From an uncultured Lachnospiraceae bacterium (GTDB lineage Bacteria > Bacillota > Clostridia > Lachnospirales > Lachnospiraceae): a stretch of DNA of 42,867 nucleotides. Both the position numbers and the translations under genes were made by a program. Shown one piece after another: positions 17,997 through 24,108 of this stretch. Under the pieces are notes generated by a model that saw only the letters and a list, made by a program, of their open reading frames with translations, was not told the origin of the DNA and did not search any database. Position 1 is the stretch's first letter. Each line of letters starts with the position of its first letter. The DNA lies in NCBI GenBank assembly GCA_945787565.1, contig CALZIE010000006.1, positions 1 through 42,867 on the forward strand, in the 5' to 3' direction.

Positions 17997-18347
17997 TTAT
18001 TCTTCATCCAATAAAGAAGAGGCATCCTGCTTTAAGAAAAATACTTTATAGTACATCTCAACTGACTCTAACAGTTCTTTCTTTTTTAGCTGCATATCCT
18101 TAATCTTTAATACGCTTCCGATTTCATCAAACAGAAGGTCTCCTTCATCACAGGATACCTCAAAGAGCAGTTCGCCTTGCTCATTAAACTCAAGACGGAT
18201 TTCTCCCCCTACTTCTTCTGTATACATAACACACATAATCTGAAGCTCGTCCCTAATTGCCTGTGGAAGTCCTGCGAACTTCTCACTGAGATAAAACTTT
18301 CTATCATAAGCGCTGCTTGCGCATAAAACCATCTTTTCTAAACTCAT
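17997..18347 (-). CDS. Small conserved protein of unknown function (DUF6145-like?)
   Basis: A 116-residue acidic soluble protein starting MSLEKMVLCASSAYDRKFYL. It has no signal or membrane segment, a central beta-rich region (GGEIRLEFNEQGELLFEVSCDEGDLLFDEIGS) and a C-terminal amphipathic helix. It reminds me of a small Lachnospiraceae family labelled DUF6145, a recollection I cannot check. It is the first gene of the possible unit with coaX and dus (26 bases before coaX). The ribosome binding site is weak (AAGGCAG). Function unknown. Confidence 0.75.
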   Translation of the reverse strand: MSLEKMVLCASSAYDRKFYLSEKFAGLPQAIRDELQIMCVMYTEEVGGEIRLEFNEQGELLFEVSCDEGDLLFDEIGSVLKIKDMQLKKKELLESVEMYYKVFFLKQDASSLLDEE

Positions 18348-18425
18348 TTTCTTAACTGCCTTTCTTCTTTCATTGTCTGCTTATACATGGATGATACGTG
18401 GATTTCTCCACAGACAACAAAATGA

Positions 18426-18446
18426 GCTGTCACACATTGTGGCAGC
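18426..18446 (-). terminator. Possible terminator of the LiaF-like gene
   Basis: GCTGTCACA (18426-18434) pairs with TGTGGCAGC (18438-18446), 9 bp with one G-U pair, followed on the minus strand by TCATTTTGTTG. It lies between the LiaF-like stop codon and the next gene. Confidence 0.45.
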
Positions 18447-18482
18447 CCATCTTACTTTCCATCGTCCCAGTGCTATCTGATT

Positions 18483-19382
18483 TTATTTTACATCGATACC
18501 ACCTAAAACACAAGTTGCATTCAGAAAAATAGTCGGAGTATGTTCATTTGCTCCAGTCGGTGTTCTTGTAGAGTTATCAACGCCTCCAAGAATCGGAGTG
18601 CAGTTTATTGCAACTCTTACATTTCCCGGAACCATAATATCAATTCCACCAAGGACCGCTCTTGCTTCAATCACTACATTCTCCTGAATGATAGCATTTC
18701 TAAGATCCAGTTCAATTCCACCAAGCACACTTGAAAGCACGGCACCCTGGAACAGCTCATTATTGAAACAAATCTCCTTTGCACTTAACACAGCCGTGCA
18801 TACCGCATGACCATTGCTAAATCCACTATACGTATTATTACGTGTTCCTCCCTGAGTGTTTGACTGATACGCATATTCTGAACTTCCTGCATCGGCGTTA
18901 GAATACGTATGATCTCCATGTTTTAAATCGATTGCATCCGTGTACATACTCTGACTCTTTGTATTATCACTGCTGCTTGTATTATTGGTATAATTTCCGC
19001 TTTCATACGTATTGTCTTTGTAATCATAGCTCTGATATGTTGTATATTTATCCTGACCGATCTTATGTTCTTTTCCAAATGCCATCTTAATTCCGATGTA
19101 AACAAAAATTGCAGCTAGACATAACGGGAACATCATTCTCCAGCGAATGATATCCTGTGCGGATAATAGCAAAAGAATACCAATGATTAAGCCTACTATA
19201 TTGCTGCTTTTGCCTTCCCTGTTATTAAACAGCCCGATAAAACAAGGAACAATAATAAACAGTGTCCACCAGCCATCAAAGAAGATATTGAACGTAAATA
19301 AATTAAACGCTTTGCCTGCAATAAAAAGCCCTGCTAAAATAAACACAGCTCCCCATATTAGATTGGACATATTTCTCTTCAT
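18483..19382 (-). CDS. LiaF-like membrane protein
   Basis: A 299-residue protein with four or five membrane helices in residues 8-105 (LIWGAVFILAGLFIAGKAF, then WWTLFIIVPCFIGLF and others), a Ser/Thr/Tyr/Asn-rich linker (about 115-195), and a C-terminal beta-solenoid-like domain with repeated LGGIELDL / LGGIDIMVP / LGGVDNSTR / LGGIDVK turns. This is the LiaF C-terminal (cell-wall-active antibiotic response) architecture. In Bacillus, LiaF restrains the LiaRS envelope-stress system, but no liaRS genes are adjacent here, so its partner is unknown. The start has a GAAAGGAG ribosome binding site. A long low-complexity linker is unusual for LiaF. Confidence 0.85.
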   Translation of the reverse strand: MKRNMSNLIWGAVFILAGLFIAGKAFNLFTFNIFFDGWWTLFIIVPCFIGLFNNREGKSSNIVGLIIGILLLLSAQDIIRWRMMFPLCLAAIFVYIGIKMAFGKEHKIGQDKYTTYQSYDYKDNTYESGNYTNNTSSSDNTKSQSMYTDAIDLKHGDHTYSNADAGSSEYAYQSNTQGGTRNNTYSGFSNGHAVCTAVLSAKEICFNNELFQGAVLSSVLGGIELDLRNAIIQENVVIEARAVLGGIDIMVPGNVRVAINCTPILGGVDNSTRTPTGANEHTPTIFLNATCVLGGIDVK

Positions 19383-19498
19383 TCTAAATCACTCCTTTTC
19401 TTTCAATCTGTTCTTCGCTTCTCTTTACCTAGTATCTATGATACCTTCCTTTCCGAAGAATTACAAATTAAAGTTTGATTAGAGTAATTGGGGTTTTA

Positions 19499-19786
19499 TT
19501 AAGAAATCTGCAGGTAAAAGAACATCCCTAAAATCATAATCACTGCCCCGATTAAAATCATGGACATTCCCATATTCTTCTTTCCACGGTTTGTGCTTCT
19601 TACATGTTTAAGACCATTTAACATATTCATAAATCCACCCAGTAACACAGTACCAAGCATATAAAACGCATTGGATGGATTTAAAAAAATCAAGATAATA
19701 AAGATAAGCAATAAAACGCCGATTGCAATATTAAGCACATCTAGCACTAACTTCTTATCCTTTAAAAATTTTATTACTTTATTCAT
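19499..19786 (-). CDS. Small three-helix membrane protein
   Basis: A 95-residue hydrophobic protein with helices at about 15-34, 38-56 and 74-93 and a basic loop (HVRSTNRGKKN) between the second and third. It follows argF by 12 bases, so it is probably carried on the argF message. I do not recognise it, and no enzymatic motif is visible. The overall look is like small DUF membrane proteins common in Lachnospiraceae. Confidence 0.7.
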   Translation of the reverse strand: MNKVIKFLKDKKLVLDVLNIAIGVLLLIFIILIFLNPSNAFYMLGTVLLGGFMNMLNGLKHVRSTNRGKKNMGMSMILIGAVIMILGMFFYLQIS

Positions 19787-19798
19787 TCTTTCCTCATG

Positions 19799-20734
19799 TT
19801 ATTTTCCAAGTGTTGCAACCATGACTGCCTTGATTGTATGCATCCGGTTCTCTGCTTCATCAAAGACCACATCTGCAAACTTTTCAAATATTTCTTCTGT
19901 TACTTCATTTTCTTTTACTGCAGGAAGACAGTGCATAAAAATCGTACTATCCTTTCCTGTCATGCTCATCAGGTCTTTATTCACCTGGTAAGGCTTTAAT
20001 AAGGCGATTCGCTCAGCTGCCTTCGACTCTTCTCCCATGGAGCACCATACATCCGTATAGATTACATCCGCACCTTTTACTGCCTCTTTATCATCTGTCA
20101 CCGTAATAATAGCACCAGACTCTTTTGCATAGTCTTTGCACTGCTCACACAGTTCCTTGGATGGCCAAAGTTCCTTTGGTGCTAAGATGGTAAAGTGAAG
20201 ACCAAGTTTTGCGGATCCAATCATTAGGCTGTTTGCCATATTGTTTCGTCCATCTCCTGCGAATACAAGATGAATTCCTTTTAACTGTCCGAACTGTTCC
20301 TTAATCGTAAGGAAATCTGCAAGAATCTGCGTCGGATGATACAAATCCGTTAAACCATTCCATACAGGAACTCCTGAATAAGCAGCCAGTTTCTCCACTG
20401 TTTCCTGTTTAAAGCCACGGAATTCAATTCCATCAAACATTCTTCCAAGCACTCTTGCTGTATCTTCCACGCTCTCCTTATGTCCTAACTGGATATCATC
20501 TTTTCCTAAATACTCCGGATGGCCCCCTTCATCGATGCATCCGATTGTAAATGCACATCTCGTACGGGTAGATGGTTTTTCGAAAATCAGAGCAATATTC
20601 TTCCCTTTTAAGCTCTCTCCTGTTATCCCCTGTTTCTTCTTCGCTTTTAATTCTGCTGCCAGATCAATGAGATACAAAATCTCCTCCGGTGTGAAATCCT
20701 TTAGTGTTAAAAATGAACGTCCTTTCAAATTCAT
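19799..20734 (-). CDS. argF: Ornithine carbamoyltransferase
   Basis: Joins carbamoyl phosphate and ornithine to citrulline in arginine synthesis. With the start at 20734 the protein has 311 residues; a GGAGGGG ribosome binding site precedes that ATG, while the in-frame ATG at 20800 would add 22 residues unlike the family. The carbamoyl-phosphate loop STRTR is at 55-59, the ornithine-binding motif FMHCLPA at 266-272, and [11 protein letters not shown] lies between them. A strong promoter (20820-20847) with an ArgR-like site next to the -10 box fits arginine repression and an anabolic role; no arcA or arcC catabolic genes are present nearby. The small membrane protein gene follows 12 bases downstream. 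Confidence 0.94.
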   Translation of the reverse strand: MNLKGRSFLTLKDFTPEEILYLIDLAAELKAKKKQGITGESLKGKNIALIFEKPSTRTRCAFTIGCIDEGGHPEYLGKDDIQLGHKESVEDTARVLGRMFDGIEFRGFKQETVEKLAAYSGVPVWNGLTDLYHPTQILADFLTIKEQFGQLKGIHLVFAGDGRNNMANSLMIGSAKLGLHFTILAPKELWPSKELCEQCKDYAKESGAIITVTDDKEAVKGADVIYTDVWCSMGEESKAAERIALLKPYQVNKDLMSMTGKDSTIFMHCLPAVKENEVTEEIFEKFADVVFDEAENRMHTIKAVMVATLGK

Positions 20735-20806
20735 ACAAGCCCCTCCTTCGAAAAACAGTTGTTTTACGCTCGTTCCACAATCATATGTAAGTTTATGCAT
20801 GTATAT

Positions 20807-20820
20807 TGTTTATTTATTCA
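20807..20820. promoter_or_regulatory. ArgR-like half-box at argF
   Basis: On the minus strand TGAATAAATAAACA, starting inside the -10 box, resembles the ARG box (TGAATAATTATTCA type). It is placed where a bound ArgR would block the argF promoter. A single imperfect box, so moderate support. Confidence 0.4.
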
Positions 20821-20847
20821 TTATACTGCATAACCTGAATTTGTCAA
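20820..20847 (-). promoter_or_regulatory. Promoter of argF
   Basis: Perfect TTGACA (20842-20847) and perfect TATAAT (20820-20825) on the minus strand, 16 bases apart. The transcript starts near 20813, about 80 bases before the chosen ATG. Confidence 0.75.
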
Positions 20848-20872
20848 GGATTGCTTTTCTTCTTTTTTCCAA

Positions 20873-22063
20873 TTATTCTCCCATCACAAGCAGATTAAGA
20901 ACAAGCTCCACTAGAAGCGGCACCTTATAATCCTCCCGCTTGGCCCTCTGATACTTCTCCCGGATATTTTCTAGCAGCTCTTCTTCAGTATATACCTGAT
21001 ACTTTTGCACACGCATATATTTTGCACACATCTCAATAAGAGCCAGATAAAGACCTTTATAAGTCCAAGCTTTTCCTAGCTTTAATTCCTGTGCAAGACC
21101 TGGAGCTACTGCCTCTAGCATCCCTCTTGTATATAATGCAGTATTGGTATAATCCTGTTTATAATATTCTAATAGTGCCATCTGTACGATTTCATGACTG
21201 TGAATAAACTTTAAAAGACACTCTTCTTCCGTCCATTTACTATCAATGTAATAAATCGTTCCTTCTAAGGAGCGAAAACATCGAAGACCATCATAATAAC
21301 CAATCTTCATATTGCGTCTGCTTTTCTTGCTATCAAACTCAAGCAGATTTCCTAGATCCACCCTCGGTGCAATTTGTACTACATTCACACCATCCGGGAT
21401 CTTCACTCTCTTTTCCAGGCCGATTCCAAAAATACGGATTACAAGAATGTCCTCATAGCCACGGTTTAATAACATATCAATCGGTACATTATTAATAACG
21501 CCGCCATCCATATACTTCTTACCATGCAGCTTCTCATTCTTAAAAGCTGGAAAATAAGCACTCGCTAGTAAATAATCCTTTAGATATCCTTCCTCCACCT
21601 CATTCGCAACAATTTCCTTTTCCTTAAAGCCATCTAATGAAAAAGTACCGAGCACGAACTCGATTGGGGATGTCTTAATCTTCTCCTCATCTACTAATTT
21701 CTCAATCAAGTTACGAAGAGGTGTTACATCGATTCCTTTATCACTAAGTACTTTCATCCCTGTTTTCGTTATTTTCCTAAGGTCCAAGTCTTTTAAGTTG
21801 CGCTTTAGCAGATAGTCCATCTGCTCATTATCTACATCCATGACCTGCGAATAGGATATATTCTCCCAAAGCTGTTCTGCCTGTGAAAGATTCTGCATAC
21901 ACATCAGTGCACCATTTAACGCTCCCACTGATACTCCGGAAACTCCTTTGATCTTAACGCCGCACTCAATCATGGCTTTCCATACGCCAATCTGATATGC
22001 CCCCTTTGCACCTCCGCCTTCTAAGACCACGCCATATTCCTTTGATAGATCGAATGTGCTCAT
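20873..22063 (-). CDS. Patatin-like phospholipase
   Basis: A Ser-Asp dyad lipid hydrolase of the patatin/RssA-like family. In 396 residues the oxyanion motif LEGGGAKGAYQIGVW lies at 14-28, the nucleophile in GVSVG with Ser45, and the catalytic Asp186 in YMDGGVINNVP. The region after about 290 is helical and ends with a basic stretch. There is no signal peptide or membrane helix, so it is probably cytoplasmic or loosely membrane-bound. An AGGAGG ribosome binding site precedes the ATG. It lies 26 bases upstream of the argF promoter on the same strand but has no evident functional link to argF. Substrate is unknown. Confidence 0.9.
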   Translation of the reverse strand: MSTFDLSKEYGVVLEGGGAKGAYQIGVWKAMIECGVKIKGVSGVSVGALNGALMCMQNLSQAEQLWENISYSQVMDVDNEQMDYLLKRNLKDLDLRKITKTGMKVLSDKGIDVTPLRNLIEKLVDEEKIKTSPIEFVLGTFSLDGFKEKEIVANEVEEGYLKDYLLASAYFPAFKNEKLHGKKYMDGGVINNVPIDMLLNRGYEDILVIRIFGIGLEKRVKIPDGVNVVQIAPRVDLGNLLEFDSKKSRRNMKIGYYDGLRCFRSLEGTIYYIDSKWTEEECLLKFIHSHEIVQMALLEYYKQDYTNTALYTRGMLEAVAPGLAQELKLGKAWTYKGLYLALIEMCAKYMRVQKYQVYTEEELLENIREKYQRAKREDYKVPLLVELVLNLLVMGE

Positions 22064-22272
22064 TATACGTTCCTTTCCTCCTAGCTTTTTCGTTCTATTT
22101 CATTCCATTTTTACTAGTCTTTTATATTCTATCCTACGGTCTGTTAAAATACAAGCATACCTCCAAAAATTCCTTATGGCGCCAGATTTTCCTGCTCCTT
22201 TCCTCTTTTTCCCCCTATTCTTTTACTCTACTTTTGCTCTCCCTTTGCTCTTTCTTTCCTCGGACCATATAG

Positions 22273-22336
22273 AAAAAGCGTAAAGCATATTGAATACACA
22301 GGTTTTCCTGCTAACTCTCTATGTTTTACGCTTTTT
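22273..22336 (-). terminator. Terminator downstream of the iron island
   Basis: AAAAAGCGTAAAGCATA (22273-22289) pairs with TATGTTTTACGCTTTTT (22320-22336) with one G-U pair, 17 bp, across a 30-base loop. T-runs on both sides allow termination in both directions. It closes the DUF2325 end of the iron island. Confidence 0.65.
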
Positions 22337-22399
22337 CTTCCAAAATTCCTTATTTTCCATCTCTTATTTTGCATTCTTCTATCTGTCCTGACTTCTTAC

Positions 22400-22471
22400 A
22401 TGAACTTGAGTTTCCATATGAACCTGGGGTTCTGCATGAACTTGGATTCCCATATAAACTTAAGTTTCTAT
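22400..22471. repeat. 18-bp tandem repeat (four units) after the DUF2325 gene
   Basis: Four units with an exact 18-base period begin at 22400, 22418, 22436 and 22454 (consensus close to ATGAACTTGGGTTTCCAT). Each is roughly self-complementary; the last contains the perfect palindrome AAACTTAAGTTT. On the minus strand the period is read as a hexapeptide pattern (EPQVHM, ETQVHV) ending in a stop at about 22381, with an in-frame TAA in the first unit. A relic of a repeat-coding gene or an array of binding sites; I cannot decide. The remaining 22064-22521 gap contains only the terminator. Confidence 0.7.
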
Positions 22472-22521
22472 ATTGATTTACCTGACCAATTCTCTAGTAT
22501 TGTCAAAGACTGTTCTTTTTA

Positions 22522-22803
22522 TTATGCACAATGTCCCTTTAAGATACTCTTTAATGCATTTGCACTGCTACTATGAGAACGTTCAATACGAATCTGGTTT
22601 CTATTTGCCTCTGTTACAGCACAATGCACCATCTTATGCGATACGGTTGATGTAAACAGAATAATTAAATCTGGACTCCCAATCTGATCACGTAAATTAG
22701 ATGCCATCTTTGTAAATACTTTCGCCCTGCATGCATGCTGCTTGCAAATCTCCTTATACTGACTCTCCATCCTTTCATTTCCTCCAATAATCACTACACT
22801 CAT
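22522..22803 (-). CDS. DUF2325 domain protein of the iron island
   Basis: A 93-residue single-domain protein beginning MSVVIIGGNERMESQYKEICKQ, with SPDLIILFTSTVSHKMVHCA (43-62) and IERSHSSSANALKSIL (73-88). These match the DUF2325 pattern as I know it; the family is of unknown function and resembles a small Rossmann-like fold. Cys20, Cys25, His56, His60 and Cys61 could bind metal, which would suit the setting, but that is inference. The ATG has an ATAGGAG ribosome binding site, and a perfect dyad at 22855-22870 lies just upstream. It is the last gene of the iron island. Confidence 0.88.
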   Translation of the reverse strand: MSVVIIGGNERMESQYKEICKQHACRAKVFTKMASNLRDQIGSPDLIILFTSTVSHKMVHCAVTEANRNQIRIERSHSSSANALKSILKGHCA

Positions 22804-22854
22804 GGTTTATTCTCCTATTCCTCTACTTTGTCTTATAAAACTTCCTTGCCGCAA

Positions 22855-22870
22855 GTTAGCATATGCTAAC
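22855..22870. promoter_or_regulatory. Dyad GTTAGC-ATAT-GCTAAC upstream of DUF2325
   Basis: A 16-base perfect palindrome, GTTAGCATATGCTAAC, 52 bases before the DUF2325 ATG. The same half-sites occur before feoB (26187-26202), and a degenerate copy occurs before the fur-like gene (24039-24054). The half-site TTAGC recalls DtxR-family operators. Candidate binding site for the DtxR-like protein encoded next door. Confidence 0.6.
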
Positions 22871-22936
22871 CATTTGCTATAAAAACACAGAAACTCACTT
22901 CTGTATTTTTCACACATCCTACGATTTATGCCAGGC

Positions 22937-23296
22937 TTATTCCTGGATAAATCGCTTCATCCCTTGATAGACTTCTTCTCCGAGAATGTGTTCCATCTTA
23001 CAGGCATCGGTTTCTGCCACCTCACGGCTTACATTTGTTGTCTTCATTAAAAAGCTTGTAATGACTTGATGTCTTTCATAAATTGCATTCGCTTTTTCTA
23101 ATCCTAAGTTTGTAAGCTGTATTTCTCCATTTGTATCTATCTCAATATGTCCAGATTCTCTTAATAATCCCATTGCTCTGCTAACACTTGGCTTGCTAAA
23201 CTCCAATTCTCTTGCAATGTCAATGGAACGAACAGATCCATTCTTTTTTTGTAACACAAGGATTGTCTCTAAATAATTTTCACCGGATTCGTACAT
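22937..23296 (-). CDS. DtxR-family metal-dependent regulator (short form)
   Basis: Transcription factor with an N-terminal winged helix (1-62, with SIDIARELEFSKPSVSRAMGLLRESGHIEI) and a dimerisation domain (65-119); the C-terminal SH3-like domain of DtxR/IdeR is absent, as in MntR. Metal-site residues are His76 and the motif DACKMEH with Cys99, Glu102 and His103, which matches the iron-type DACRWEH of DtxR rather than the Mn-type motif of Bacillus MntR. The position of DtxR Met10 is Asn7. Location inside the feo island and nearby TTAGC dyads suggest it regulates iron uptake. An AAAGGAGG ribosome binding site precedes the ATG. Confidence 0.9.
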   Translation of the reverse strand: MYESGENYLETILVLQKKNGSVRSIDIARELEFSKPSVSRAMGLLRESGHIEIDTNGEIQLTNLGLEKANAIYERHQVITSFLMKTTNVSREVAETDACKMEHILGEEVYQGMKRFIQE

Positions 23297-23315
23297 AAAT
23301 TTCCCTCCTTTATCA

Positions 23316-23341
23316 TTGTATCTTTATGATATATGATACAA
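23316..23341. promoter_or_regulatory. Dyad TTGTATC-N12-GATACAA upstream of the dtxR-like gene
   Basis: A 26-base inverted repeat with 7-base arms, directly before the ribosome binding site of the dtxR-like gene, overlapping A/T-rich -10-like sequence. It could be an autoregulatory site or part of the promoter. It differs from the GTTAGC dyads, so it may answer to another factor. Confidence 0.4.
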
Positions 23342-23359
23342 GAGTTTTCGTCCAGTTTT

Positions 23360-23521
23360 TTATGTGGATTTCTTCCTATCCTCATGACACTGACCTTTTG
23401 ACGGGCAGCCACTACACCCGCATCCGCAGGATGACTTTCCACTCTTTATACTCTTGATTCCCCGATATATTGCTGTTCCAACAATTGTGACTGCTAAAAC
23501 TGCAATGATGATATCTGCCAT
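23360..23521 (-). CDS. FeoB-associated Cys-rich membrane peptide
   Basis: A 53-residue gene: MADIIIAVLAVTIVGTAIYR forms one membrane helix, followed by a basic segment and a cysteine cluster CGCGCSGCP (residues 32-40) with a further Cys at 45. This is the pattern of the FeoB_associated family found beside feoB in Clostridia, thought to assist ferrous iron transport at the membrane (perhaps the role played by FeoC elsewhere). The ATG at 23521 has a GGGAGG ribosome binding site. It lies between the fur-like and dtxR-like genes. Confidence 0.88.
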   Translation of the reverse strand: MADIIIAVLAVTIVGTAIYRGIKSIKSGKSSCGCGCSGCPSKGQCHEDRKKST

Positions 23522-23589
23522 ACAAATCCTCCCTTAGTATATGACATTCTTCTTTAAATACTCTATCCTTTTTCTTGTCGGATTATTTT

Positions 23590-24021
23590 TTAAGAATTCA
23601 CATTTACAACAATTGAAATATTAGGATGGCTAATATAGCCTTCCTTCTTTAACTTTGTTACGATATCTTCAAAGAGGGATAATTCTCTGACTTCCATTAC
23701 CTTGTTCTTCTCAACAACAACCATTTTTCCTGATTCTTCTGTCATATCATAGCTGATCTGATACTGATTCTTACGGTCAAGCGCCCCTATCTCCTCCAGC
23801 TTTTTTAGCATTCGATATACAGTTGCAATTCCGATGGAAGGATCTTTATGGGCTGCCTGATAATAGATTTCCTTGCAGCAAGAGCATTCATTTTCCAGAA
23901 TAATATCAATGATTAGTTTTCTTTGTTCTGTAATTCGACAACCATTCTTTCTTAGCTCACTTATAATAAAATCACTTTTTTTATTGATTGTCTGAAAGGA
24001 TTCGTTCTTATAAAACTTCAT
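23590..24021 (-). CDS. Fur-fold regulator lacking the usual metal ligands
   Basis: A 143-residue protein with the Fur-family winged helix: NGCRITEQRKLIIDIILENECSCCKEIYYQAAHKDPSIGIATVYRMLKKLEEIGAL (26-81). The recognition helix region IGIATVYRMLKKLEE is typical. The C-terminal part (82-143) lacks the HHHDHxxC segment and the CxxC pairs of Fur, Zur and PerR; only two histidines exist in the whole protein, at 58 and 132. Instead there is an unusual Cys46-Ser-Cys-Cys49 group in the DNA-binding domain. DNA binding is likely; metal sensing in the classical way is not. It follows feoB by 88 bases and has an AGGAGG ribosome binding site. An atypical regulator of the island is the simplest reading. 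Confidence 0.85.
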   Translation of the reverse strand: MKFYKNESFQTINKKSDFIISELRKNGCRITEQRKLIIDIILENECSCCKEIYYQAAHKDPSIGIATVYRMLKKLEEIGALDRKNQYQISYDMTEESGKMVVVEKNKVMEVRELSLFEDIVTKLKKEGYISHPNISIVVNVNS

Positions 24022-24038
24022 ACTTTTCCTCCTATCTA

Positions 24039-24054
24039 TTTAGCATATGATAAT
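24039..24054. promoter_or_regulatory. Degenerate GTTAGC-type dyad before the fur-like gene
   Basis: TTTAGCATATGATAAT matches GTTAGCATATGCTAAC at 13 of 16 bases. It lies 18 bases before the ATG of the fur-like gene and overlaps the edge of the hairpin 24050-24085. The position parallels the dyads upstream of feoB and the DUF2325 gene. Confidence 0.45.
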
Positions 24055-24085
24055 TCCTTTCGAACCTGGATTCGAAAGGAATTAT
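24050..24085 (-). terminator. Hairpin between feoB and the fur-like gene
   Basis: A perfect 15-bp stem (24050-24064 with 24071-24085, arm ATAATTCCTTTCGAA) and a 6-base loop, with no U-tract. It can shield the feoB message or partly reduce read-through into the regulators. Confidence 0.55.
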
Positions 24086-24108
24086 AAGGTACCGATTTGG
24101 TCTGCCCT

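Noticed and set aside
20735..20800. N-terminal extension of ornithine carbamoyltransferase from the ATG at 20800.
   Set aside because: No ribosome binding site, unlike the family, and the internal ATG at 20734 has a strong one.
20735..20872. T-box leader before argF.
   Set aside because: No T-box consensus or terminator hairpin is present in this short leader; an ArgR-like site is a better explanation.
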